The notes beneath the pieces are model-generated. The model saw nothing but the letters and a program-made list of their open reading frames with translations. It was not told the DNA's origin and did not search any database. A stretch of 64,000 bases of DNA from contig NZ_CP054058.1 in NCBI RefSeq assembly GCF_003935895.2, positions 3,949,177 through 4,013,176 on the forward strand. The letters run 5' to 3'. A program made the position numbers and the translations under genes. Source of the DNA: Scandinavium goeteborgense (GTDB lineage: Bacteria; Pseudomonadota; Gammaproteobacteria; Enterobacterales; Enterobacteriaceae). Shown piece after piece: positions 10,502 through 18,865 of this stretch (the stretch's first letter is position 1; each line of letters begins with the position of its first letter).

Positions 10502-10883
10502 GGGCGCAAATTTGTTGCCAGAGTTCGGCGCGGGCCGTCGCGCTGGACTGCAATTGTTCGAATGTCGGGCTGATGACCTGCGCGCCTTCCAGCGCGACCG
10601 GTTCACTTTCACCAAGACGCCAACTGTTACAACGACCGCCCTCAGGCAGCATGGCGACGCGCTCTGGCGTCAGCTGTAATACCTGATCCGGCGTGACGGC
10701 CAGCGCACGGAGGATATCGTTCACCAGCGGTTCGGTCAGCGGTGGCAGCGTTTGCGCCACCATCACCAGACGAATATGGTCAGGCAGAGAGATAGCGATT
10801 TCGCCCTGTAAAACCGCAGGACGACGCAAAGACCACTGGGTAATGCCCAGTTGCTGTAGTTGCCAGTCTCGTCGGGATGTCAT
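10470..10883 (-). CDS. holD: DNA polymerase III psi subunit
   Basis: A 137-residue psi subunit that links the clamp loader, through chi, to single-strand-binding protein. The sequence starts MTSRRDWQLQQLGITQWSLR like E. coli HolD and ends [11 protein letters not shown] 10883 was chosen over upstream in-frame starts by alignment and by the AAACCCG/GAGAAACC leader. The 3' end overlaps rimI. Its promoter lies in the 138-base gap shared with the divergent rsmC. Confidence 0.96.
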   Translation of the reverse strand: MTSRRDWQLQQLGITQWSLRRPAVLQGEIAISLPDHIRLVMVAQTLPPLTEPLVNDILRALAVTPDQVLQLTPERVAMLPEGGRCNSWRLGESEPVALEGAQVISPTFEQLQSSATARAELWQQICAHEHDFFPKPD

Positions 10884-11021
10884 CGCGGGTTTCTCCTGTC
10901 TGTCAGGCGCGGAAATATAGCAAATTCGTCGAACTTGCGCCAATAAAGCAAGGAGGCTCACGCGCAGAGAAGGCAGATAGTGTGTATAATCGCCGCCGTC
11001 GTTTATAGAGGATTACGCGTT

Positions 11022-12050
11022 ATGTCTGCATTGACCCCGGCAAGTGAAGTCTTGCTGCGCCACAGTGATGATTTCGAACAAAGCCGCATTATGTTTGCCG
11101 GTGATCTGCAGGATGACCTGCCCGCTCGTCTGGATACCGCGTTTAGCCGCGCCCATACGCAACAGTATCACCACTGGCAGAACCTGAGTCGCGAGATGGG
11201 TGAGAACGTGCGCTTCAGCCTGACGGCAGAAGCGGCGGACGTCGCCGACTGCGATACGCTGATTTACTACTGGCCTAAAAATAAGCCAGAAGCGCTGTAT
11301 CAGCTGACCAACATTTTATCGATGATGCCGATTGGCACCGATATTTTTGTGGTCGGTGAGAACCGCAGCGGCGTGCGCAGCGCTGAGCAGATGCTCGCCG
11401 AATTCGCCCCGCTGAATAAAATCGACAGCGCGCGTCGCTGCGGTCTGTATCACGGTCGTCTGGAAAAACAGCCGTCGTTCAACGCCGAAGACAATTGGGC
11501 TGAGTACCAGCTTGACGGTCTGACCATCAAAACTCTGCCAGGCGTTTTCAGCCGCGATGGCCTGGATAGCGGCAGCAAACTGCTGCTTTCCACCTTTACG
11601 CCACACACCAAAGGCAAAGTGCTGGATGTAGGCTGCGGCGCGGGCGTGTTGACCACTGTGCTGGCAAGCCATTCGCCGAAAGTGCGCCTGACCCTGTGCG
11701 ACGTCAGCGCGGCGGCGGTCGAAGCCAGCCGTGCCACGCTTGCCGCGAACGGCCTCGAAGGTGAAGTGCTGGCAAGTAACGTCTTCTCAGACGTGACCGG
11801 CCGCTTCGATATGATTATCTCCAACCCGCCGTTCCATGACGGGCTGCAGACCAGCCTTGAAGCCGCTCAGCAGCTGATCCGCGGGGCGGTACGCCACCTG
11901 AATAGCGGGGGCGAACTGCGCATTGTGGCCAACGCCTTCCTGGCCTATCCAAAAATTCTGGACGAAACCTTCGGCTTCCACGAAGTGATTGCCCAGACAG
12001 GCCGCTTTAAGGTCTATCGCACGGTGTTGACTCGCCAGGCGAAGAAGTAA
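11022..12050 (+). CDS. rsmC: 16S rRNA m2G1207 methyltransferase RsmC
   Basis: A 342-residue SAM-dependent methyltransferase that makes N2-methylguanosine at position 1207 of 16S rRNA. It has an N-terminal degenerate methyltransferase-like domain followed by a catalytic domain with the SAM loop [11 protein letters not shown] and the catalytic motif SNPPFHDG. It differs from E. coli RsmC by about one residue in length. The start at 11022 follows an AGAGGATTA ribosome site. A TATAAT hexamer at 10985-10990 is a good -10, although no strong -35 is visible. Confidence 0.96.
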   Translation: MSALTPASEVLLRHSDDFEQSRIMFAGDLQDDLPARLDTAFSRAHTQQYHHWQNLSREMGENVRFSLTAEAADVADCDTLIYYWPKNKPEALYQLTNILSMMPIGTDIFVVGENRSGVRSAEQMLAEFAPLNKIDSARRCGLYHGRLEKQPSFNAEDNWAEYQLDGLTIKTLPGVFSRDGLDSGSKLLLSTFTPHTKGKVLDVGCGAGVLTTVLASHSPKVRLTLCDVSAAAVEASRATLAANGLEGEVLASNVFSDVTGRFDMIISNPPFHDGLQTSLEAAQQLIRGAVRHLNSGGELRIVANAFLAYPKILDETFGFHEVIAQTGRFKVYRTVLTRQAKK

Positions 12051-12062
12051 TTGCTTACCCCC

Positions 12063-12086
12063 GCCCGCAGGCTCTGACTTGCGGGC
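12063..12086 (+). terminator. Hairpin after rsmC
   Basis: Stem GCCCGCA / TGCGGGC around a 10-base loop, 12 bases past the rsmC stop. The following CGCTCTCATCG lacks a clear T run, so termination may be partial. Confidence 0.5.
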
Positions 12087-12162
12087 GCTCTCATCGCACT
12101 CCCCTTTCTGTCGAAAAGCGCCCATTTTTACAGCGATCGGAAAATTCTGCTGCAATTAACTG

Positions 12163-12190
12163 TTGACGAAAATCCGAAAACCACTAGAAT
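12163..12190 (+). promoter_or_regulatory. Stable-RNA promoter of the tRNA-Leu operon
   Basis: -35 TTGACG (12163-12168) and -10 TAGAAT (12185-12190) with a 16-base spacer, followed by the GC-rich discriminator GCGCCTCCGT. This is typical of growth-rate and stringently controlled tRNA promoters. Confidence 0.85.
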
Positions 12191-12231
12191 GCGCCTCCGT
12201 GGTAAAGATTCTTTTTAAGAGTCGATGGTAT

Positions 12232-12318
12232 GCGACGGTGGCGGAATTGGTAGACGCGCTAGCTTCAGGTGTTAGTGTCCTAACGGACGTGGGGGTTCAA
12301 GTCCCCCCCCTCGCACCA
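12232..12318 (+). tRNA. leuQ/leuP/leuV-type: tRNA-Leu (CAG), copy 1
   Basis: 87 nucleotides including an encoded CCA. Long (class II) variable arm and anticodon loop TTCAGGT with anticodon CAG. It matches E. coli tRNA-Leu1 except for C in place of A at acceptor position 5 and a variable loop reading GTCC-TAAC-GGAC. It is the first of three near-identical copies in one operon, equivalent to E. coli leuQPV. Confidence 0.97.
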
Positions 12319-12347
12319 TATACCACGTAAGATATTGCTCGCACTGG

Positions 12348-12434
12348 GCGAAGGTGGCGGAATTGGTAGACGCGCTAGCTTCAGGTGTTAGTGTTCGTAA
12401 GGACGTGGGGGTTCAAGTCCCCCCCCTCGCACCA
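12348..12434 (+). tRNA. leuQ/leuP/leuV-type: tRNA-Leu (CAG), copy 2
   Basis: 87 nucleotides with CCA encoded and anticodon CAG. Identical to copy 3, with acceptor GCGAAGG and variable arm GTTC-GTAA-GGAC. It is separated from copy 1 by 29 bases. Confidence 0.97.
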
Positions 12435-12463
12435 ACGAGACAATATCAAGATAAGACGACTGT

Positions 12464-12550
12464 GCGAAGGTGGCGGAATTGGTAGACGCGCTAGCTTCAG
12501 GTGTTAGTGTTCGTAAGGACGTGGGGGTTCAAGTCCCCCCCCTCGCACCA
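12464..12550 (+). tRNA. leuQ/leuP/leuV-type: tRNA-Leu (CAG), copy 3
   Basis: 87 nucleotides with CCA encoded and anticodon CAG; last gene of the operon. No integrase or attachment duplication is seen next to it, although tRNA 3' ends are common integration sites. Confidence 0.97.
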
Positions 12551-12588
12551 GCTTCTTATCTCTCTTTACTCTCTCCCTGCTTTTCTCA

Positions 12589-12828
12589 TTATCCCATCAG
12601 TTTCAAATTCATCATCACCAGCATCATCCCGCTTATCAATGCAAATGCCGATGGCAACAACACAAAATGCCGCAGCTGACGATGCCAGATCATCACACAA
12701 GAAAGCAGTAAACCCAGCGCGATCAGACTTCGCCAGGTATCGACTGACAGACCGGCAAAGCCCAGCCCACCTAAAAGCACGCCAGGAATCAACACTCCCC
12801 ACACACTGCCTAACGCCCGCTGCAACAT
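12589..12828 (-). CDS. yjjZ: DUF1435 membrane protein (YjjZ-like)
   Basis: A 79-residue hydrophobic protein with two or three predicted membrane segments (VLIPGVLLGGLGFAG, SLIALGLLLSCVMIW and LISGMMLVMMNL). It lies in the position of E. coli yjjZ, next to the leu tRNAs and close to fhuF. The frame is open to 12867, but ATG 12828 (MLQRALGSVWG) is the better start. An iron-box-like sequence lies directly upstream. Its function is unknown. Confidence 0.75.
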   Translation of the reverse strand: MLQRALGSVWGVLIPGVLLGGLGFAGLSVDTWRSLIALGLLLSCVMIWHRQLRHFVLLPSAFALISGMMLVMMNLKLMG

Positions 12829-12846
12829 GGTTTTGACTCTCGAAAC

Positions 12847-12868
12847 AATAATGATAACCAATATCATA
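12847..12868 (-). promoter_or_regulatory. Candidate Fur box upstream of yjjZ
   Basis: AATAATGATAACCAATATCAT resembles the 19-base Fur consensus of GATAAT/ATTATC repeats, and a second GATAATTTTTATCATT dyad follows at about 12869-12886. It lies 19-40 bases before the yjjZ start. Iron control of yjjZ is reported in E. coli as far as I recall. Confidence 0.55.
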
Positions 12869-13080
12869 TGATAATTTTTATCATTTGCAAGATCGCGCTG
12901 AAAACCGTCGCGCTCTTTACTTTCACGCGGGTGACAGTGCTGCTTTAAGGTGATAAATTGTGCGGATTATTCGAATTGATTAGTGTTACTGATATTTTCG
13001 CGCGAAACGTTCCCGTGTGAAATTTGTCGTTCCAGATGCTTAGTGTTTCTGCAATCACACAATAAAAACGATTTCCTGAT

Positions 13081-14145
13081 ATGACATCACAATCCTGGCG
13101 TTCGCTGCGCATTAAAAAATATCAATTTTCATTACGACTTTTTTTATTTCTGAATTTAGCTTCATCACTTTTTTCTATGCTGAGCCCGGTGTATTCCATT
13201 TCGGCGATCACGCTTCCGCTGGTGTCGATCACCGTTATCAGCTCCGGATTGCTGCTGGGGCATTGGACCTGGACCGAGAAAAAAATCAATATTCCTGCCA
13301 TCTCCATTTTCTTTGGCTGCCTGTGGGCCTGGCATATCGCGATTAAATTGCCCTTACTGGATAACGCTAATTTTAACTATCTGGTGATCGCATTATTAAG
13401 CGTGCTATTTGTCGGTGCGATTGCTTTTTCTAATAATATCATCGCCTTTACCTTGCATTCTTTGCCGGTGCTGATTACCTGTCTCGCCCTCGGCGATGAC
13501 GACCAGTGGCTGCGCATGGTGTACTGCTTCGCCCTGCCGGTTATCGGCATTTCCATTCAGAGTGTGATTCAACGACGCAACGATAACTTTGCCCAGGGGC
13601 TCATGTACAAGCTGCTGGAAGAGCGTCAGACCCTGAACGACCTGAGCATGCTCGACCCGTTGACCGGGCTTTATAATCGTCGTGGCCTACAAAACCGCCT
13701 TGAAACGCTGATGTCGCTGGATGCCAGCGGGCATTACGTCCTGCTGCTGGATATCGACTATTTCAAAGCTTACAACGATCACTACGGGCACATGATGGGC
13801 GACCAGGCGCTGATCCAGGTGTCGGCCGCGATACGCAATGCCGTGCGCTCTCGAGACATTGTGACCCGCTACGGCGGCGAAGAATTTATGGTTTTATTGA
13901 CGTCAACGACTTCGGATGCGGCCTTAGAAACGGCAGAACGCATTCGCCAGCGTGTGTACGACCTGAAAATCACGCACATGTTTAACCTGAACGTCGCGAC
14001 CAATGTGACGGTCAGTATTGGGCTTGCGCCGCTACACGGGGAAGATATCGACGGCGCGCTGGCGCTGGCCGACAAAGCGCTGTACGAGGCCAAACATCTG
14101 GGACGCAATAATATTCTGACCAGCGAAGCGCTACAGGGTGCATGA
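13081..14145 (+). CDS. Membrane-anchored diguanylate cyclase (GGDEF domain)
   Basis: A 354-residue enzyme predicted to make cyclic di-GMP from two GTP. Residues 1-165 form about five or six membrane segments with no recognisable sensor motif. The GGDEF domain follows, with DPLTGLYNRRGL at 192-203, metal-binding DIDYFKAYND at 224-233 and an intact catalytic GGEEF at 265-269. The inhibitory I-site RSRD (256-259) is also intact, so product inhibition is expected. No gene of this kind sits here in E. coli K-12. It is transcribed alone, between yjjZ and fhuF. Confidence 0.9.
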   Translation: MTSQSWRSLRIKKYQFSLRLFLFLNLASSLFSMLSPVYSISAITLPLVSITVISSGLLLGHWTWTEKKINIPAISIFFGCLWAWHIAIKLPLLDNANFNYLVIALLSVLFVGAIAFSNNIIAFTLHSLPVLITCLALGDDDQWLRMVYCFALPVIGISIQSVIQRRNDNFAQGLMYKLLEERQTLNDLSMLDPLTGLYNRRGLQNRLETLMSLDASGHYVLLLDIDYFKAYNDHYGHMMGDQALIQVSAAIRNAVRSRDIVTRYGGEEFMVLLTSTTSDAALETAERIRQRVYDLKITHMFNLNVATNVTVSIGLAPLHGEDIDGALALADKALYEAKHLGRNNILTSEALQGA

Positions 14146-14195
14146 AGTGCGGTAGATGCATAAAAAGAGTTGCGATTGTTTTTGGCTATGGCTAG

Positions 14196-14216
14196 GATTG
14201 GCAATCATTATCATTT
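14196..14216 (+). promoter_or_regulatory. Fur box of fhuF
   Basis: GATTGGCAATCATTATCATT closely matches the Fur consensus right half (AATCATTATC) and lies 24-44 bases before the fhuF ATG. fhuF is a classical Fur-repressed gene. Confidence 0.75.
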
Positions 14217-14239
14217 AGATTTGTATCCAAGCTACGCTC

Positions 14240-15028
14240 ATGGCCTACCGCTCTGCACCGATCACTGACGATATTATCTGGCGCGCCCCGCTCTTTGAGC
14301 GTGAACAAGGGCTTGCGGCTTCGTTGCAGGATAAATTTGCTGAGCACCGCCCTCACCTGCTTGATTTCATTAGCCTTGACGAACCTCATCCACATCAGGC
14401 AATGACGTTGGCACAGTGGAGCCGCCATAGCGAACTGACCACGTTATGCGCGCAGTATACCGATCATATCTATCGCAATAATCCAACACAGGCGCGGGAA
14501 AACAAACCGTTGTTATCCCTTTGGGCGCAGTGGTACATCGGGCTACAGGTGCCGCCGCTGATGCTGGCGCTGTTGACTGAAAAACGGGCACTGAGTCTTT
14601 CTCCGCAACATTTTCACGTTGAATTTCACGAAACGGGCCGTGCCGCCAAATTTTGGGTCGATGTGCAAGAGGACCCTTATCTGACTCAGCAGTCTTCGCT
14701 GATTCGCATGGAAAACCTGGTGACGCAGACGCTGGTGCCGGTTATCGAGGCTCTGGAAGCGACCGGGGAGATCAACGGGAAACTCATCTGGAGTAATACC
14801 GGCTATCTCATTAACTGGTGTCTGGGCGAAATGAAAACGCTGCTCGGGGATGAACAGTTCAACAGTTTGCGTCAGCATCTGTTCTTTGAAAAACAGTTCT
14901 CCGATGGGCGGGATAATCCGCTGTGGCGCACCGTTGTGATGCGTGATGGCCTGCTGGTGCGTCGCACCTGCTGTCAGCGCTACCGTCTGCCGGACGTTCA
15001 ACAGTGTGGCGATTGCATGCTGAAATAA
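14240..15028 (+). CDS. fhuF: Ferric iron reductase FhuF
   Basis: A 262-residue cytoplasmic [2Fe-2S] protein that reduces iron in hydroxamate siderophores such as ferrichrome and ferrioxamine. The unusual C-terminal cluster ligand pattern CC-x10-C-x2-C is visible (CCQRYRLPDVQQCGDC). Length equals E. coli FhuF. It is monocistronic, with a Fur box upstream and a strong terminator downstream. Confidence 0.96.
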   Translation: MAYRSAPITDDIIWRAPLFEREQGLAASLQDKFAEHRPHLLDFISLDEPHPHQAMTLAQWSRHSELTTLCAQYTDHIYRNNPTQARENKPLLSLWAQWYIGLQVPPLMLALLTEKRALSLSPQHFHVEFHETGRAAKFWVDVQEDPYLTQQSSLIRMENLVTQTLVPVIEALEATGEINGKLIWSNTGYLINWCLGEMKTLLGDEQFNSLRQHLFFEKQFSDGRDNPLWRTVVMRDGLLVRRTCCQRYRLPDVQQCGDCMLK

Positions 15029-15045
15029 TCACTTCTTTGAATACA

Positions 15046-15080
15046 AAAAGACCCGGTAACGTAACGCGACCGGGTCTTTT
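15046..15080. terminator. Bidirectional terminator between fhuF and the EIIC gene
   Basis: 12-base perfect stem AAAAGACCCGGT / ACCGGGTCTTTT with an 11-base loop and flanking A and T runs on both sides. It serves both convergent genes. Confidence 0.92.
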
Positions 15081-15099
15081 GTTTTGCCTTAACTAAACC

Positions 15100-16443
15100 T
15101 TACGCGGCTTGTTCAGTTTCTCCCGCTGAACGCTGTGCTTCTTCGGCTTCCTGCTCCAGCAACTGCTTCTCGTACACTTTGAAGAACGGGAAGTAGATGA
15201 TGGCAGACACGCAGGCCAGCAGTACCACCAGGATAACGGCACGGAAATCCCAGCCTAACGCCCAGGCTGCACCGATCGGGGCTGGCGCTGTCCATGGAAC
15301 AACGGAGATCACACGACCAATCAGATCCAGCTTCATTGCGGCCCAGGCCAGCGTGGCGTTGACCATCGGTGCCAGCAGGAATGGAATGAAGAACACGGGG
15401 TTCATCACGATTGGCGTACCGAAGATAACCGGTTCGTTGATGTTAAAGATGCTCGGAACGACGCCCAGACGCCCAATCGAACGCAGGTGCGCGGACTTAC
15501 TGCGCAGGTAACAGAACACCAAGCCCATCGTCGCCCCGGAACCGCCGATAACGATAAAGAAGGTCCAGAAGGCTTCCATAAAGATGTGCGGCAGTGGAGC
15601 ACTTTGTGCCAGCGCCGTCTGGTTCATACCGAGGTTAGTCAGCCAGAACATTTGCAGCATACCTGACACGATTGCTGCCCCGTGAATACCTGCAAACCAC
15701 AGCAGGTGACCAATCAGGACCGCCAGCAGAATGGCCGGCAGGGAATCCGCAGCCGATACCAGCGGCTTAAAGATAGACATGATCGCTTGTGGGATCAGCA
15801 TATCGAACTGGCTCTGGATGAACAGGCTCAGCGGATACAGCGTCAACACGACGACCAGCACCGGAATTAGGAGGTCAAACGAGTTTTTGATCATCGGCGG
15901 CACCTGGTCTGGCAGGCGAATACCGATGTTGTGAGCCTTCAGGAAGCGCATCAGTTCTACGCAGTACACCGCAACAAGGATCGCGGTGAAAATCCCCGTC
16001 CCTCCCAGGCTGTGAACCGGCAGCGTACCATCAGTCTTTGGCGCAGCAACCAGCAGGAACGCCATGATCGACAGCATCGAAGCCATGAAGGGATCAAGCT
16101 GGAAACTCTTTTCGTAATGTCTGCCCAGGTTATAGGCAATCGCCGCACAGATATAAATGGACATGACGCCCATGGTCATATCGAACGGGGTCAGAATGCG
16201 GCCTTCAAACTGCTTCGCCATGTCCAGCCACGCGCGGGCAAAGCCCCAGGTGGTGTCCGGCGAGAATGGAGGATAAGCAAACACCAGCAGGAACGAGCCG
16301 ACAATCATGAATGGCATCGCCGAGATGAAGCCATCACGGATTGCCATCACATGGCGCTGGGACGAGATACGCCCGGCGACAGGACTGATATAGTTTTCTA
16401 CAAATCGGAAAATCAAATTAAACGCAGCATGGTTAGCAGACAT
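15100..16443 (-). CDS. PTS cellobiose/lactose-family EIIC permease (orphan)
   Basis: A 447-residue membrane component of a phosphoenolpyruvate sugar phosphotransferase system, of the lactose/N,N'-diacetylchitobiose/beta-glucoside (CelB/ChbC) type. The NEPVIFG substrate-site motif and about ten hydrophobic segments are present. No EIIA, EIIB or glycosidase gene lies beside it, so it must borrow the partner domains. The tail is acidic. The long leader carries a striking operator (16646-16674). The sugar cannot be deduced. Confidence 0.88.
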   Translation of the reverse strand: MSANHAAFNLIFRFVENYISPVAGRISSQRHVMAIRDGFISAMPFMIVGSFLLVFAYPPFSPDTTWGFARAWLDMAKQFEGRILTPFDMTMGVMSIYICAAIAYNLGRHYEKSFQLDPFMASMLSIMAFLLVAAPKTDGTLPVHSLGGTGIFTAILVAVYCVELMRFLKAHNIGIRLPDQVPPMIKNSFDLLIPVLVVVLTLYPLSLFIQSQFDMLIPQAIMSIFKPLVSAADSLPAILLAVLIGHLLWFAGIHGAAIVSGMLQMFWLTNLGMNQTALAQSAPLPHIFMEAFWTFFIVIGGSGATMGLVFCYLRSKSAHLRSIGRLGVVPSIFNINEPVIFGTPIVMNPVFFIPFLLAPMVNATLAWAAMKLDLIGRVISVVPWTAPAPIGAAWALGWDFRAVILVVLLACVSAIIYFPFFKVYEKQLLEQEAEEAQRSAGETEQAA

Positions 16444-16622
16444 AGCAGCTCTCCTGACGAACGATAGACGTAAGCACAGCGACGGTTAGTGTGCCGCGAT
16501 GTGCAATCTCGAACTGTGAGTTCACTACCATGCCGGGGGGTTGGCCCGATCTACAGCAGATAAAGATACATTTCATACACGGCTCTTATTTTTTTAGCGA
16601 TACAGAGGAAGTTACGCATTCA

Positions 16623-16674
16623 GTATTAATCGGCATGACACACTTCTGCAACCGGTTACTGTAACCGGTTGCAG
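16623..16674 (-). promoter_or_regulatory. Promoter and palindromic operator of the EIIC gene
   Basis: On the minus strand, -35 TTGCAG (16651-16646) and -10 TAATAC (16628-16623) are separated by exactly 17 bases. The -35 lies in a perfect 29-base palindrome, CTGCAACCGGTTAC-T-GTAACCGGTTGCAG (14-base arms, 16646-16674). AACCGGTT cores are typical of LacI/GalR-family operators, and the two cores here sit side by side, which suggests repression at the -35. No LacI-family gene is in the window. The rest of 16444-16784 shows nothing else clear. Confidence 0.65.
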
Positions 16675-16784
16675 TGAATGTGAAGGGGATCGAGAAATCC
16701 ATGAAATGATGGGAATACTCATCCTCTTATTTACAGCCTCTGTGGCTTGTGACAGATTGATTTCGTTTATATCAGGAGAGAACT

Positions 16785-17243
16785 ATGAGTTTGCAAACCG
16801 TGCGGCAATTTTTCGCTGACCGCGCCCCCGATATCGAAATTATAGAACTGAATCAGAGTACTGCGACCGTGGCACTGGCCGCAGCGGCCCACAATGTGGC
16901 GCCAGGTCAGATTGCAAAGACGCTGTCATTGAAAGTTAAAGACGAAGTCATTTTGGTGGTAGCGAAAGGCGATGCACGCCTGGACAACAAAAAGCTGAAA
17001 TCGGCATTTGGTGCCAAAGCCCGGATGCTCAGCTGTGATGAAGTCGTCACCTGGACCGGACACCCCGTCGGCGGCGTCTGCCCTTTTGGACTGGAAAATC
17101 CGCTGACCGTCTACTGCGACGTTTCCCTGAAAGCGTTTGAAGAAGTGTTACCCGCCGCCGGTGCAACGCACAGCGCGGTACGCATCTCTCCGGAACGTCT
17201 GGCAGAACTTACTGAGGCCACCTGGATCGACGTTTGTCTGTAA
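16785..17243 (+). CDS. YbaK/EbsC-family aminoacyl-tRNA deacylase
   Basis: A 152-residue free-standing trans-editing domain related to the ProRS INS domain, YbaK and YeaK. These proteins hydrolyse mischarged tRNAs. Family signatures include IAKTLSLKVKDEVILVVAKGD with the conserved lysine, and GHPVGGVCPFGL. It is preceded by AGGAGAG. Which mischarged tRNA it clears is not predictable. It is monocistronic. Confidence 0.85.
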   Translation: MSLQTVRQFFADRAPDIEIIELNQSTATVALAAAAHNVAPGQIAKTLSLKVKDEVILVVAKGDARLDNKKLKSAFGAKARMLSCDEVVTWTGHPVGGVCPFGLENPLTVYCDVSLKAFEEVLPAAGATHSAVRISPERLAELTEATWIDVCL

Positions 17244-17264
17244 ACTCACCCACAATACGTCTCA

Positions 17265-17927
17265 TCAGGTCACATTCAGCGCCTGTAACGGCAGATAACG
17301 TAAGATATCTGCCGCACAGAGCAATCCCGTGTCGTTCTTGACCCCGAGTTTATTCATCGCATTAAATTTATGCGTGCGAATAGTCTTTGGATTCCGCGCC
17401 ATTTGAACGGCAATCTCCGGAATGGAAAAGCCCTTTCCTATATAATAAAGAATGGCGCGTTCAGTCGGGCTTAATCCGACTGAATCTGAAATAGCGTTAA
17501 GCGTCTTACAGGTTGAATGCAGCGATTCTTTCTGGCTAATTAAGCTTTTAATTTGAATCAAAAGCTTTTCGACGGAAGAGGTTTTGCACCATACCGCATG
17601 TAAGGGAACAGGTAATAAATGATGAATTAATTTAGCCTGTCCTTCATCTTCCGCGAGAAGAACTCGAAGGGCGTCAGGCTGCATACCAGCAAGCTCGGAA
17701 AAAAAACGAATACTTTGCTGGCGTGAACCGCGTGCGCCTGCGACAGAGTAAATCACCATGTCATAAAAGCGATGATCTGTCTGAGCAAACCATTCCTGGC
17801 TGTCTTTATAGACCTGTAATTCATAAAACGAACCCGCGCAACAAGAAAAGAGCCCGTGCAGCCCTGCTTTCGTCATTACACAGTTTTCAACGACAGCGAC
17901 GTATTTATTTGCGGTTCGCTTTTCCAT
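17265..17927 (-). CDS. bglJ: LuxR-type regulator BglJ
   Basis: A 220-residue regulator with a degenerate receiver-like N-terminal half and a C-terminal LuxR helix-turn-helix (LSPTERAILYYIGKGFSIPEIA...KTIRTHKFNAMNKLG). In E. coli BglJ forms heterodimers with RcsB and relieves H-NS silencing of bgl and other loci. ATG 17927 aligns with the E. coli start (MEKRTANKYVAVVENCVM); an ATG at 17945 is also in frame. The gene overlaps the end of yjjQ by 52 bases, as in E. coli. Confidence 0.9.
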   Translation of the reverse strand: MEKRTANKYVAVVENCVMTKAGLHGLFSCCAGSFYELQVYKDSQEWFAQTDHRFYDMVIYSVAGARGSRQQSIRFFSELAGMQPDALRVLLAEDEGQAKLIHHLLPVPLHAVWCKTSSVEKLLIQIKSLISQKESLHSTCKTLNAISDSVGLSPTERAILYYIGKGFSIPEIAVQMARNPKTIRTHKFNAMNKLGVKNDTGLLCAADILRYLPLQALNVT

Positions 17928-18610
17928 GGTATTGGCTCTCCCCATACGGGAAGGAGATTCAACTCCTTCAGACCTTGTTCGCTATTGAGCCAGGCATATA
18001 ACTCTGCATTACCGCGCAACGACAAGCGACGCATGGCGCTATTTTTCTGCGCGCTAATGGTCCTGTTGCTTTTTCTGAGCAGCATGGCTATCTGATTCAC
18101 GCCCCAGCCCTTAGCAAGCAATCGCAAGGCCTGACGCTCTGCGAGGGACAATGAAGTTTTTAATCCCTGAGAAGAGAGTATCGGCGTAGTTTCAAATGCC
18201 AACAGAGACGTACTGATGCGATGCACCTGAGAGCCCTGGTTGCGAATAGCCGCCATAAGTTCAGGAATGGGTTCAGCGTCAGAAAGTAGGATACTTTCCG
18301 GGCGCAATAGATATTCTACCGCAAGCGAATAATGGGTTTGATTCAGCATGAAAATCCAACGACATTCTTTATGCTGCGTCATCAATGAATAATATTTCTC
18401 GCAGAGCGATTTGACCTGAAAACGATCGCCAGACAGACCGCATACAATCAAATTCGCTCGTTGGAGCTGCATCAGGGTGAGTTCATCGATGCAATGATGG
18501 CAACTGACCTCATATTCTGGAAAGTTGTCTTTCATGATGGACGAAAGACCTGCTTGAATGATGGGGACATTGCTGATTACCACGCCACATCGATTAAATA
18601 CCTTGAGCAT
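17876..18610 (-). CDS. yjjQ: LuxR-type regulator YjjQ
   Basis: A 244-residue transcription regulator with an N-terminal pseudo-receiver and a C-terminal FixJ/LuxR DNA-binding domain (LSLAERQALRLLAKGWGVNQIAMLLRKSNRTISAQKNSAMRRL). In E. coli it represses flagellar (flhDC) and capsule-related genes, and the yjjQ-bglJ operon is silenced by H-NS. The 255-base AT-rich upstream region (18611-18865) would fit H-NS binding. The start is preceded by AGGGAGGTG. Confidence 0.92.
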   Translation of the reverse strand: MLKVFNRCGVVISNVPIIQAGLSSIMKDNFPEYEVSCHHCIDELTLMQLQRANLIVCGLSGDRFQVKSLCEKYYSLMTQHKECRWIFMLNQTHYSLAVEYLLRPESILLSDAEPIPELMAAIRNQGSQVHRISTSLLAFETTPILSSQGLKTSLSLAERQALRLLAKGWGVNQIAMLLRKSNRTISAQKNSAMRRLSLRGNAELYAWLNSEQGLKELNLLPVWGEPIPWKSEPQINTSLSLKTV

Positions 18611-18865
18611 AACACCTCCCTTTTATGTTCCAGAATTATTCACATGATTGATTAAAACCACCAAATCATTCATGATTGAAATTATTCTAAGGACGCTTCC
18701 ATTAACCCTGACTGTAATTAAATTAATTACGACGTTAAACAAATCCAATTTTGGACAAAATAACCTTTCAACATTAGCATATTAAAAATAAATACTCCAT
18801 CGGCTAACATTCAGTGTGAAATCGTCAAAAAATACTCATCAAATAAATAATTATATGTATTCAGC

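Noticed and set aside
12232-12550. The tRNA-Leu cluster as an integration site for the accessory DNA.
   Set aside because: The accessory region starts more than 34 kb away, and no tRNA 3'-end duplication or integrase was seen.
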